From NCBI RefSeq assembly GCF_016213215.1, contig NZ_JACRAW010000144.1:1-36670 (forward strand): 36,670 nt of DNA, written 5' to 3'. Under the pieces are notes generated by a model, which had not been told where the DNA came from, did not search any database, and saw only the letters and a list, made by a program, of their open reading frames with translations. Position numbers and translations under genes: made by a program. This DNA comes from Bradyrhizobium sp. (GTDB lineage: Bacteria > Pseudomonadota > Alphaproteobacteria > Rhizobiales > Xanthobacteraceae). Below are positions 1 to 7,514 of this stretch, piece by piece (position 1 is the first letter of the stretch; every line of letters begins with the position of its first letter).

Positions 1-1304
1 AGGATATGCTCGTCGGGGGCATGCTGGGAGCACCCCGGATAGGAATGCGGTACCCAGATCGTCGGCAGGCCGAGGATCTCCGAAAATACCTCATTGGGCA
101 GCGAGCCGCCGAAATTCGGCAGGATCGCCGGCGATTTACCGGTGGTCTGCCGGATGGAATCCGCCGCCCATTTGACCCAGGGGCTGTCGAAATCGGTGCG
201 CGAAGCCGCAAAACTCTGCGTCGCCTTGACCTCGACCATGGGAAAGCCCTTCGCGACCAGATGGGCGCGCATAACGTCGACAATATCGTCGATTTTGGTG
301 CCGACAACGAACCGCAGTTGCAGCACCGCGTTGGCGCACCCTGGAATGGCGTTCGCGGGCTGCTCGATACTACCCGCCGACATCGCCAGCACTTCCAGCG
401 TGTTCCAGGCGAAGAGCCGCTCGGCGGCCGACAGACCTTCCTCGCCCCAGTTCTCCGACAGCGCCGGCTCGCCGGCGGTCGGGGCGACCTCCACGTCGGC
501 GAGCAAGCTGCGGATCTGGTTGGTGATACGCGGCGGCTTGAGGGCGTCCAGCAGGATACGCCCGTGGCCGTCGACGAGGCTCGCCATTGCATTGGCAAGG
601 ATGGTGGCAGGGTTGGCCAGCACACCGCCCCAATTGCCCGAATGATGCCCGCCGTCGCGCAAATTGACGTCGAGATGAACGCGGATGCCGCCACGACAGC
701 CGAGGAAGACCGTCGGCCGGTCGGCGGACAGGCGAGGACCGTCGGAGGCCAGAAACAGGTCGGCCTCGAGGTCCTCGCGCAAGTCCGCGCACACCCGGCC
801 CAGATCCGGCGAGCCGATCTCTTCCCCCATCTCGACGATGAACCTGGCGTTGAAACCGAGCTTGCCGCCGCGCGCGGCCCGAACGGCGGCGAGCGCCGCA
901 AGGTTGATGCTGTGCTGGCCCTTGTTGTCGGCGGTGCCGCGGCCATAGACGCGCTCGCCCGCGACAGTGGTTCGCCAGGGGTCGCGATCCTCGCGCCACT
1001 GGCCGACCATGCCGTCAACCACGTCGCCATGGCCGTAGATCAGGACGGTCGGTCGTGAAGCGCCCTCGCGATGCTCCGCAATGAGGAACGGCGACTTTCC
1101 GCTCGGCGATTCGACAAGGCGGCTTTCGAAATCGAGCTCGGCAAAGACCGGCTGCAATTCCTTCTCCAGATAGGCGCGCAACTCCGCACTCCGCGCCGGA
1201 TTCTGGCTCTCGCTCCGATAGGCGACCCTGCGATCGAGATCGGTCAGAAATGCGCCGGAGTGGAGCGCTTGGCGGGCCCGGGCGATGGCGTCTGCTCTGG
1301 TCAT
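1..1304 (-). CDS. M20 family metallopeptidase, 3' end outside window
   Basis: Zinc-dependent amidohydrolase/peptidase of the M20 (ArgE/DapE/CPG2) family, probably cytoplasmic, cleaving a peptide or N-acyl amino acid; the substrate cannot be read from sequence. I translated the reverse strand from ATG at 1304. The protein opens MTRADAIARARQ and carries the M20 signatures in order: YGHGDVVDG (metal His and Asp), GRGTADNKGQ (bridging Asp), and EMGEEIGSP (catalytic Glu followed by the metal Glu). A dimerisation-type insert follows, then a late SYPGCSQHAPDEH stretch that should carry the last metal His. About 434 codons are visible, and family members are roughly 460-480 residues, so only the extreme C-terminus is missing. 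The Shine-Dalgarno is weak (GAAAG). No operon partner is visible; the upstream side is repeats. Confidence 0.9.
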   Translation of the reverse strand, partial: MTRADAIARARQALHSGAFLTDLDRRVAYRSESQNPARSAELRAYLEKELQPVFAELDFESRLVESPSGKSPFLIAEHREGASRPTVLIYGHGDVVDGMVGQWREDRDPWRTTVAGERVYGRGTADNKGQHSINLAALAAVRAARGGKLGFNARFIVEMGEEIGSPDLGRVCADLREDLEADLFLASDGPRLSADRPTVFLGCRGGIRVHLDVNLRDGGHHSGNWGGVLANPATILANAMASLVDGHGRILLDALKPPRITNQIRSLLADVEVAPTAGEPALSENWGEEGLSAAERLFAWNTLEVLAMSAGSIEQPANAIPGCANAVLQLRFVVGTKIDDIVDVMRAHLVAKGFPMVEVKATQSFAASRTDFDSPWVKWAADSIRQTTGKSPAILPNFGGSLPNEVFSEILGLPTIWVPHSYPGCSQHAPDEHI

Positions 1305-1421
1305 GTTCTTTCGATCAGTTCTTGGAGGCGCACAGTAGCGGCATCACAAGCGCGCTGGAAGTGGGGGCGACGCTCCCCGCTCGCCTAGCGAGCCGCGAAG
1401 GATGAACGGCCCCGCTTGTGC

Positions 1422-1468
1422 CCGTCGTGCTTCGAGACGGCCGCTGCGCGGCCTCCTCAGCACGACGG
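1422..1468. repeat. short intergenic palindromic repeat
   Basis: Arms CCGTCGTGC (1422-1430) and GCACGACGG (1460-1468) are perfect inverted repeats, and GGCCGC/GCGGCC (1439-1453) forms an inner stem. The layout is that of a small intergenic palindromic element. I recall near-identical elements in rhizobial genomes, from memory only. It lies between the M20 gene and the next repeat. Confidence 0.6.
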
Positions 1469-1499
1469 TGAAAGAGTGATGTTCGCGGCTCTTCGGCTT

Positions 1500-1586
1500 C
1501 GTCATTGCGAGGAGCGCAAGCGACGAAGCAATCCAGGCTGTCGCAGCGGAAGCAGTCTGGATTGCTTCGCTTCGCTCGCAAAGACG
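1500..1586 (+). repeat. palindromic repeat family B, copy 1
   Basis: The unit starts CGTCATTGCGAGGAGCG, runs into AAGCGACGAAGCAATCC, has a variable GC-rich centre, and returns as GGATTGCTTCGCTTCGC. The two halves are near reverse complements. Two further copies occur at 4182-4266 and 4776-4861. The longer GACGAAGCAATCC arm comes first, the same orientation as the 4182 copy. This is a dispersed non-coding element; open frames across it are incidental. Confidence 0.8.
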
Positions 1587-1636
1587 AGTCAAGCAACAAC
1601 GCATATCCAAACTGTGGATACGACTCCGCCTTCCCG

Positions 1637-2268
1637 CGGCATGTTTTGCCCGAGTTGTGCTCGTCCGCTTCACCCTCTTTTCTAACCGAGGGCGCAGGGA
1701 AGGCCGGGTGCCGGCTGACACCCGCGGTCCGTGCGCAAAACGCACACGGCTTGGACCACAGGGCAGCCGAGACATCCCGGCCTTCCCTGCGCGGATGGTT
1801 TTAACGGCTTATGTCGTGATCTCCCCGGTGAGACGAGCTCTATTGCCACCGTCGCCGCGCGGATGTTTGGCGCATCACGCCGGTTGGCGTGAAACACCTC
1901 CGCAGGCTTGACGCCAGCTTCGGGCGCCAGGACCACACGATTTCGCCGTCCGCGGACGCCCTCGCCCGGCGTTCGACGGCTGGCGTGTGCTCACCCTCGA
2001 AGCCAAGCGAAGACGCTATTCAGCGCCGTTCGTCCGCACGCCGGCATCGCTCACAAGCTTTTAGACTCGCCCTGCGATTTTGCCCTGCGCGCCCGACGCT
2101 GCCGCGTCCACCGCATCCCAAACCCGCGATCCGTGACGACGTACGACCGCCCCTCGTGCCGGGTGAGACAGGTCGCGTATACGCCAATTCCGAATTCGGG
2201 AAAAGAGAAATATTTTTGCCGTGAGGGATTGACAGGTTTTTGACTGTTTGCCTGTCGGGCAAACTTAT
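1637..2268. repeat. long dispersed intergenic repeat (about 0.6 kb), ends approximate
   Basis: No frame here looks like protein. The stretch has landmarks I remember as a high-copy dispersed repeat of Bradyrhizobium: TGTTTTGCCCGAGTTGTG near the left end, GGGCGCAGGGAAGGCCGGGT, CCCGGCCTTCCCTGCGC, then GCCGGGTGAGACAGGTCGCG and finally the hairpin GTTTGCC-TGTCG-GGCAAAC. The GGGCGCAGGGAAGGCCGGG and CCCGGCCTTCCCTGCGC segments are inverted copies of each other and could pair over about 80 bases. The family identity is from memory; the internal inverted repeats are visible directly. Confidence 0.55.
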
Positions 2269-2272
2269 CCAC

Positions 2273-2375
2273 TCGTCATTCCGGGGCGCGCGAAACGCGA
2301 GCCCGGAATCCATTCAATTATGCGAAACGCGGCGCGATGGATTCCGGGCCTGCGTGCTTCGCACGCATCCCTGAC
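2273..2375. repeat. palindromic repeat family D, copy 1
   Basis: CATTCCGGGGCGCGCGAAA and GAGCCCGGAATCCAT are followed after a short spacer by ATGGATTCCGGGCCTGCG, so the two halves pair through ATGGATTCCGGGC. A related unit lies at 4902-4945 and a degenerate one near 32084. It sits directly behind the 3' end of the ThDP enzyme gene and could also act as a transcription end point. Confidence 0.65.
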
Positions 2376-2388
2376 GCAGCGGTGAAAT

Positions 2389-4050
2389 CTAGACGCTGCC
2401 GTCCACCATCACTTCGATCAGCCTGGCGCCGGGGCGGCGGAAGGCCGACGACAGCGCGGATTTCAGTTCGCCAGGATCGGTGATCCTGATCGCCTCGCAG
2501 CCGAGCGACTTCGCAATGCCGGCGAAATCGACCTTTGGGTCGACGAAATCCATGCCGATGTAGTTGTCGTCGCCATGGAAGGCGAGCAGGCGCTGCTTGA
2601 TGATGCGGTAGCCGCCATTGTTGGCGATGACGACCGAGAGCGGCAGCTTGTGGTGGGCGGCGGTCCACAGCGCCTGGATCGAATACATCGCGCTGCCATC
2701 GCCGGAGAAGCACACCACCGGCCGGTGCGGATTGGCGAGGCTGACGCCGACCGACGCGGGCAAGCCCCACCCGATGCCGCCGGAAGCGAGCCCATGATAA
2801 CCGTAGCGGTCGCGATGCGGGCGCAGCGGAATGATCTGCCGCCCCGACGTCAGGCCCTCGTCGACCAGGATGGCATTATCGGGCATCGCCTCGACCATCT
2901 GCAGCACGAGCCAGTCCGGATCGATGGGCGTGCGATCCTTCGCCCTTGTGATCTGCTCGACGAGGGAGGCACGGCGCGCGGTCCAGTTCTTCGTCGCGAG
3001 TTCGGCGAGGCCGCGTTTGGCCCGCGCCTCCAGCGCAGCGCCGCCACCCTCCTTGAGCGCCGGAACGAGCGCGCGCAGGGTTTCCCGCACGTCGGCCTTC
3101 ACCGCGATCTCGGCGCCATAGTTCTTGGCAAGGTCCCATTCGGCAAGCCCGACCTGCACGATCCCCATGCCCTCCGGCAGCGGATCGATCTCGCTGTAGA
3201 CCGACATGCGCAGCGGATCGCCGCCGACCGCGACGAGGAGGTCGTAAGGAGCGAGCGCCTCGCGCGCCAGCTTCTGGATGCGCGCCAGCGCGCCCATGAA
3301 GCACGGGGTTTCGGACAGGAAATGCGCGCCATAGGGCGTCGACGACTGCCAGGCCGGACAACCGAGCGTCTCGGCCAGCTCCGCCGCTTCGTGGAGCGCG
3401 TCGCTCTTGACGATCTCGTCGCCCGCAACGATCACCGGCCGCTGCGCTTTGAGGATGCGCTGCGCCAGCGCCTGGATTGATTCATCCGACGGTCGCACCC
3501 GCGTATCGACGCGGGTGGAGCGGCCGAATTCGATGCCGGCCTCGGAGTTGAGGATGTCGCCGGGCAGCGAGATGAATACCGGGCCGGTCGGCGGGGTGGT
3601 CGCGACCTTGGCCGCGCGGCGCACGATGCGCGGCAGGTCTTCCAGGCGTGTGACTTCGACCGCCCACTTCACCAGCGGCTCGGCCATGCGCACCAGGGGC
3701 CCATAGAGCACCGGCTCGGTGAGGCCGTGGCCCTGCTCCTGCTGGCCCGCGGTCAGGATCAAGGGCGTACCCGTGAACTGCGCGTTGTAGAGCGAGCCCA
3801 TGGCGTTGCCGAGCCCGGGCGCGACGTGGACGTTGCAGGCGACGAGGCGGCCCGAGGCGCGGCTGAAGCCGTCGGCGATGGCGACGACGAGGCTTTCCTG
3901 CATCGCCATTACATAGGTGAGATCGGGATGATCCTTCAGCGCGTGCATGATCGGCAATTCGGTCGTGCCGGGATTGCCGAACAGGTGCGTGATGCCCTCG
4001 TCCTTGAGCAAGGCGAGAAACGCCGAGCGGCCGGTGATGCGGTTCTTCAT
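2389..4050 (-). CDS. ThDP-dependent decarboxylase/acetolactate-synthase family enzyme, benzoylformate decarboxylase-like
   Basis: Predicted cytoplasmic thiamine-diphosphate enzyme of about 553 residues, the family's usual size. The start at 4050 is set by GGGAGGAAACATG. Seen: FGNPGTTELP at residues 24-33, the ThDP-activating Glu in MQESLVVA (E52), NVHVAPGLGNAMG with H75 (aligns with His70 of Pseudomonas benzoylformate decarboxylase), and the cofactor motif GDGSAMYS...ANNGG near the C-terminus. Overall it resembles MdlC more than IlvB. The second catalytic His of MdlC (His281, in FRYHQ) aligns here with Ser283 (LRMSV), so a simple benzoylformate decarboxylase activity is doubtful; another 2-oxo acid is likely. 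The gene stands alone, with repeats on both sides. Confidence 0.85.
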   Translation of the reverse strand: MKNRITGRSAFLALLKDEGITHLFGNPGTTELPIMHALKDHPDLTYVMAMQESLVVAIADGFSRASGRLVACNVHVAPGLGNAMGSLYNAQFTGTPLILTAGQQEQGHGLTEPVLYGPLVRMAEPLVKWAVEVTRLEDLPRIVRRAAKVATTPPTGPVFISLPGDILNSEAGIEFGRSTRVDTRVRPSDESIQALAQRILKAQRPVIVAGDEIVKSDALHEAAELAETLGCPAWQSSTPYGAHFLSETPCFMGALARIQKLAREALAPYDLLVAVGGDPLRMSVYSEIDPLPEGMGIVQVGLAEWDLAKNYGAEIAVKADVRETLRALVPALKEGGGAALEARAKRGLAELATKNWTARRASLVEQITRAKDRTPIDPDWLVLQMVEAMPDNAILVDEGLTSGRQIIPLRPHRDRYGYHGLASGGIGWGLPASVGVSLANPHRPVVCFSGDGSAMYSIQALWTAAHHKLPLSVVIANNGGYRIIKQRLLAFHGDDNYIGMDFVDPKVDFAGIAKSLGCEAIRITDPGELKSALSSAFRRPGARLIEVMVDGSV

Positions 4051-4181
4051 GTTTCCTCCCCCGGGACGTTGACCTCGCGGGCAGGCATGATGGGCGAAGT
4101 GTGCCACCCGGCGCAATGGAGCGAGGTCATGGCTGATCTGCGGACGGATGGCGCGGAGCTTGATTTTGCCCGTAACCCTCT

Positions 4182-4266
4182 GTCATTGCGAGGAGCGTAA
4201 GCGACGAAGCAATCCAGACTCCATCCGCGGAGGTACTCTGGATTGCCTCGCTTCGCCGCAATGACG
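4182..4266 (+). repeat. palindromic repeat family B, copy 2
   Basis: Same unit as at 1500-1586 and in the same orientation: GTCATTGCGAGGAGCG, then GACGAAGCAATCCAGACT, a variable centre, CTGGATTGCCTCGC, and closing GCAATGACG. It ends 16 bases from the stop codon of the adjacent GFA gene and may serve as its 3' stem-loop. Confidence 0.8.
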
Positions 4267-4281
4267 GCGGAGTTACACGAT

Positions 4282-4761
4282 CTAGAACATTCCCTCGCGT
4301 TCCGTCTTCCTCTTTTTCGAACGCTGCCAGACCACGCCGGGAAAGCCCTTTAGCGGCACCAGAGGCTCGCCGGCATAGGCCCATTCCTGCGATTCCTCGA
4401 TAGCAATGTGATAGAGCGGCTGACGGCCGGTGCGGCCCGAAAACAGCGCGCGGGGTATGTTCACCATGTGCGGCGAGCGGGCGCGCTCGTAAACGAGCGG
4501 CGTGCCGCAGTGAGAGCAGAAGCTGCGCACGGTCTTCGTTGCATTGTCTTCATAGCGCGCGACCGCCCTTTCGCCCTGGGTGATGCGGAAGCGCTTCTTC
4601 CAGCTGCCGACGTAGGTTGCATAGGCGGCACCATGGGCGCGACGGCTGGCGGCCGAATGATCGTGCCAGGCCCAACGTGCCGGCACGTCGATCTCGAAGG
4701 CAACCTTGCCGCACAGGCATTGGCCGGCGGCGATTCCCGCAGGTGGCGTTGCTTTAGCCAT
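4282..4761 (-). CDS. GFA-fold (CENP-V/GFA domain) protein lacking the catalytic-zinc cysteines
   Basis: A 159-residue protein of the glutathione-dependent formaldehyde-activating (GFA/CENP-V) fold. The start at 4761 follows GGAGGT with a 9-base gap; upstream codons in frame come from a repeat. The structural zinc set is present: CLCG at residues 15-18 and FCSHCG in the second half. The catalytic-zinc motif, normally C-x-C-x-x-C before Arg-Arg/Lys, reads HDHSAASRR, placing Asp34, Ser36 and Ser39 at the three cysteine positions. The second GFA protein of this window (29842-30264) has HCHCANCRK there, so the comparison is internal. A formaldehyde-related activity should not be assumed. The gene is bracketed by inverted copies of repeat B. 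Confidence 0.85.
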   Translation of the reverse strand: MAKATPPAGIAAGQCLCGKVAFEIDVPARWAWHDHSAASRRAHGAAYATYVGSWKKRFRITQGERAVARYEDNATKTVRSFCSHCGTPLVYERARSPHMVNIPRALFSGRTGRQPLYHIAIEESQEWAYAGEPLVPLKGFPGVVWQRSKKRKTEREGMF

Positions 4762-4775
4762 GAGCGTTGTACCTC

Positions 4776-4861
4776 CGTCATTGCGAGCGAAGCGAAGCAA
4801 TCCAGACTGTCGCCGCGGAAAGATTCTGGATTGCTTCGTCGCTCCGCTCCTCGCAATGACG
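4776..4861 (-). repeat. palindromic repeat family B, copy 3, inverted
   Basis: CGTCATTGCGAGCGAAGCG opens the unit and GGATTGCTTCGTCGCTCC then CTCCTCGCAATGACG closes it. The long arm that is first in the 1500 and 4182 copies is last here, so this copy is inverted relative to them. It begins 14 bases upstream of the GFA start codon, so the ribosome site lies at its edge. Confidence 0.8.
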
Positions 4862-4901
4862 TCCATTGTGGCGGTAGCGGAGTGATAGTAGGCAACGCGT
4901 C

Positions 4902-4945
4902 CCCGGATTCCGGGTTCGCGGCTTCGCCGCGCCCCGGAATGACGG
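4902..4945. repeat. palindromic repeat family D, copy 2
   Basis: CCCGGATTCCGGGTTCGCGG followed by CTTCGCCGCGCCCCGGAAT and TGACGGG. The ends pair as ATTCCGGG/CCCGGAAT-like arms with a GCGGCTTCGCCGC inner hairpin. It is related to the element at 2273 and lies at the 3' end of the old-yellow-enzyme gene. Confidence 0.6.
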
Positions 4946-4953
4946 GACAGGAC

Positions 4954-6081
4954 TCACGCCGTTTCCAATTCGTCGTAGCCGGGATAATCCGTATATCCCT
5001 TCGCTTCGCCGCCGTAGAAGGTGGCGCGGTTGTAGGGCGTGAGCGGGAAGCCGTGCTTGAGGCGCCGCGGCAGGTCCGGATTGGAAATGAAGATGCGGCC
5101 GAACGCGACCGCGTCCGCATGGCCCTCGGCGATCGCCGCGTTCGCGGTCTCGCCGGTGAAGCCGCCGGCCGCGATCAGGACCCCGCTCCACATCGGGCGG
5201 AACAGCACCATCGCCGACGGCACGTTCTGCCAGTTGACCTCGGCACGGCCCGCTCCACTGGAGCGCGGCTCGATGAAATGCACATAGGCAAGGTCGAGCC
5301 TGTCGAGCGTCTTCACCACATGGCTGTAGAGCGGCATCGGATCGGGCTCGCCCGAGTCATTGGCGATACCGTAAGGCGACAGCCGCACGCCGACGCGGCC
5401 AGCGCCCCACACCTCGATGACCGCCTGCGTGATCTCCATGAGCAGCCGCGCGCGGTTCTCGATCGAGCCGCCATAGCGGTCCGTACGCTGGTTGCTGCGC
5501 GACTGCAGGAACTGCTCCAGGAGATAGCCGTTGGCGCCGTGGATCTCGACGCCGTCGAAGCCGGCGGCCAGCGCGTTGCGCGCGCCCTGGCGGAACGCCT
5601 CGACGACGCCGGCGACCTCCTCGGTCTCGAGTGCGCGCGGCGTCTCATAGGGCACGATCTTGCCGTCGGCGCTCATCGCCATCATGCCTTCGGCCTTGAT
5701 CGGGATCGCCGAGGGCGCGACCGGCAGCGCGCCACCATGATAGGAAGAATGCGAGACGCGCCCCACATGCCAGAGCTGGAGGAAGATGACGCCGCCCTTC
5801 TCGTGCACGGCGTCGACCACCTGGCGCCAGCCGGCGATCTGGGCATCGCTGTAGATGCCCGGGGTCGCGGGATTGCCGCGCCCCCATGACGTGACCGGCG
5901 CGGCTTCCGCGATGATCAGCCCGCCGGCCGAGGCGCGCTGGGCGTAATATTCGGCATTGAGCGGCCGCGGCGCGAAGGTTGCGCGCTCGGCACGCATGCG
6001 CGTCAACGGCGCCATGACGACACGATGCTGCAGGCGATAGGGACCCACCTGAAGCGGCGAAAACAACGCAGGAAATTTCAT
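4954..6081 (-). CDS. alkene reductase, old yellow enzyme family (NemA/XenB-like)
   Basis: FMN-dependent NAD(P)H oxidoreductase of 375 residues, a TIM barrel that reduces activated C=C bonds, nitro groups or N-ethylmaleimide-type electrophiles in the cytoplasm. Seen: the N-terminal LFSPLQVGPYRLQHRVVMAP strand that starts the barrel, LQLWHVGRVSH around residue 102, the substrate-binding pair H181 and N184 in VEIHGANGYL, then FLQSRSNQRTDRYGGSIENR, which is highly typical of the family. The start MKFPALF at 6081 is preferred over an upstream in-frame ATG because the homologous N-terminus begins there and a GGGGCAG stretch precedes it. The gene is divergent from the SDR at 6285, so the two may share a promoter region. 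The physiological substrate is unknown. Confidence 0.9.
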   Translation of the reverse strand: MKFPALFSPLQVGPYRLQHRVVMAPLTRMRAERATFAPRPLNAEYYAQRASAGGLIIAEAAPVTSWGRGNPATPGIYSDAQIAGWRQVVDAVHEKGGVIFLQLWHVGRVSHSSYHGGALPVAPSAIPIKAEGMMAMSADGKIVPYETPRALETEEVAGVVEAFRQGARNALAAGFDGVEIHGANGYLLEQFLQSRSNQRTDRYGGSIENRARLLMEITQAVIEVWGAGRVGVRLSPYGIANDSGEPDPMPLYSHVVKTLDRLDLAYVHFIEPRSSGAGRAEVNWQNVPSAMVLFRPMWSGVLIAAGGFTGETANAAIAEGHADAVAFGRIFISNPDLPRRLKHGFPLTPYNRATFYGGEAKGYTDYPGYDELETA

Positions 6082-6284
6082 ATCTGCCCCGGAGTATCGA
6101 TGGTGTCTATTGAAGCGATCTCGCTGGATCGTTGAGCGTGAAAGGCTACAGCGCGGCGAATTTGGCGTAAAGCCGACGGACCGGCGCGTCACCGAAGACC
6201 ACCCATGCCAAGTCGGGCATGGTCGTCGCGGCGCGGCGGCTTACTTCGCCCAAGACCCGCCGTTACGAACGATGGAGAAGCACC

Positions 6285-7136
6285 GTGCCGCATCCCGCCT
6301 TGTCAGCCAATAACGTCGCCGTGATCACCGGAGGGGCATCGGGTATCGGTCTTGCCGCCGCGATGAAATTTGCCGCGCTCGGCATGAAGGTCTGCATCGC
6401 GGACGTCGATCCCGACCGGCTGCAACAAGCCAGAACGAAACTGTCGGCCATTGCGCGCGGCGGTGCGGACAGCGTGATGGCGGTGGCGACCGATGTCAGC
6501 CGTCTCGAAAGCGTTGCGGAACTGGAAGGCGCGGTGCACAAGCGGTTCGGCGGTACCGACGTGCTGATGAACAACGCCGGCATTCAGCCCGGCAGCAAGC
6601 TGTTCGGACCGCTGGACAACTGGGAACGCGTGATCGGCGTCAATCTGTGGGGCATCATCCACGGCTCACGGATCTTCGCCCCTCGCATGATCGAGCGCGG
6701 ACGGGACGGCCTGATCATCAACACCGGCTCCAAGCAGGGCATCACCACGCCGCCGGGCGATCCCGCCTACAACGTATCCAAGGCCGGCGTGAAGGCGTTC
6801 ACCGAGGCGCTGCAGCATGAATTGCGCAACACCACGGGCTGCCGCATCAGCGCGCATCTCCTGATCCCGGGATTCGTGTTCACGCCGCTGACCGCGCGCG
6901 GTCGCACCGACAAGCCGCAGGGCGCCTGGACGCCGGAGCAGACCGTCGACTTCATGATCGAGCGGCTGGAAGCGGGCGACTTCTATATCCTGTGTCCGGA
7001 CAACGACGTTCCGCGCCGCCTCGACGAACGGCGCATCCTGTGGGCGGCGGGCGACGTCGTCGAGAACCGCCCTGCTCTGTCGCGCTGGCATCCGGACTAC
7101 GCGGAAGCGTTCGCCGCGTTCGTCAAGGACGCCTAG
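6285..7136 (+). CDS. SDR family NAD(P)-dependent oxidoreductase
   Basis: Classical short-chain dehydrogenase of 283 residues. The GTG start at 6285 is chosen because GGAGAAG lies just upstream and the Rossmann strand begins about ten residues later. Motifs: TGGASGIG (15-22) for the dinucleotide, Asp40 after the second strand (CIADVD), which suggests NAD preference, NNAG (96-99), catalytic Asn120, Ser149, and Tyr162-x-x-x-Lys166 in AYNVSKAG. The tail after residue 220 is longer than in minimal SDRs. It is divergent from the alkene reductase, which suggests paired redox handling of a small carbonyl compound; this is inference from context only. Confidence 0.88.
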   Translation: MPHPALSANNVAVITGGASGIGLAAAMKFAALGMKVCIADVDPDRLQQARTKLSAIARGGADSVMAVATDVSRLESVAELEGAVHKRFGGTDVLMNNAGIQPGSKLFGPLDNWERVIGVNLWGIIHGSRIFAPRMIERGRDGLIINTGSKQGITTPPGDPAYNVSKAGVKAFTEALQHELRNTTGCRISAHLLIPGFVFTPLTARGRTDKPQGAWTPEQTVDFMIERLEAGDFYILCPDNDVPRRLDERRILWAAGDVVENRPALSRWHPDYAEAFAAFVKDA

Positions 7137-7157
7137 CCGCCTGCAACAGCACCGGCC

Positions 7158-7304
7158 TCAGATCGCGAAAACCCAGGCGGCGACGATCACACCGAGGGTC
7201 ACGAGGCCCGCAATGGTCCACCCGGCGGCATATTCCAGTTCCGGGTGGCCGGTAGCCCGCATGATCTCCCTCGGGTCGTCCGCGCCTTTCCAATGGACCG
7301 ACAT
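7158..7304 (-). CDS. small single-pass membrane protein (48 aa)
   Basis: A 48-residue frame, MSVHWKGADDPREIMRATG at the N-terminus, ending in one hydrophobic helix (about residues 28-47, rich in Ala, Val, Ile, Leu). The ATG at 7304 follows a GCGAGG-like site. It is tail-to-tail with the SDR gene. The polar head with a membrane tail and the clean start make it plausible. I recognise no family and cannot assign a role. Confidence 0.45.
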   Translation of the reverse strand: MSVHWKGADDPREIMRATGHPELEYAAGWTIAGLVTLGVIVAAWVFAI

Positions 7305-7514
7305 GACAGCCTCGCCTTGCGCCTGCCAACGCAAGACAACGGCGCGGAACGGGCCAGGTTCCCGCTGCTTGAGCAAGACTCCTCTCCGCGGCGCCGAATT
7401 CGCTTGGCGAGGCCGGTGACGGGTGCGCCAATCGGCGGCTCGCGGGAAAGCCATGCCGTCAAATAGCCCCAACGCAGGCCGATGTTGCGTCGTCCGCTTG
7501 CCCGCGTACGATGG

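Noticed and set aside
1416..1936. Several short open frames on both strands
   Set aside because: They lie in palindromic and dispersed repeats, and similar frames recur at other repeat copies, so they are repeat readings and not genes.
4408..5889. 493-codon open frame on the plus strand
   Set aside because: It runs opposite the GFA and old-yellow-enzyme genes and through repeats; it has no protein family features.
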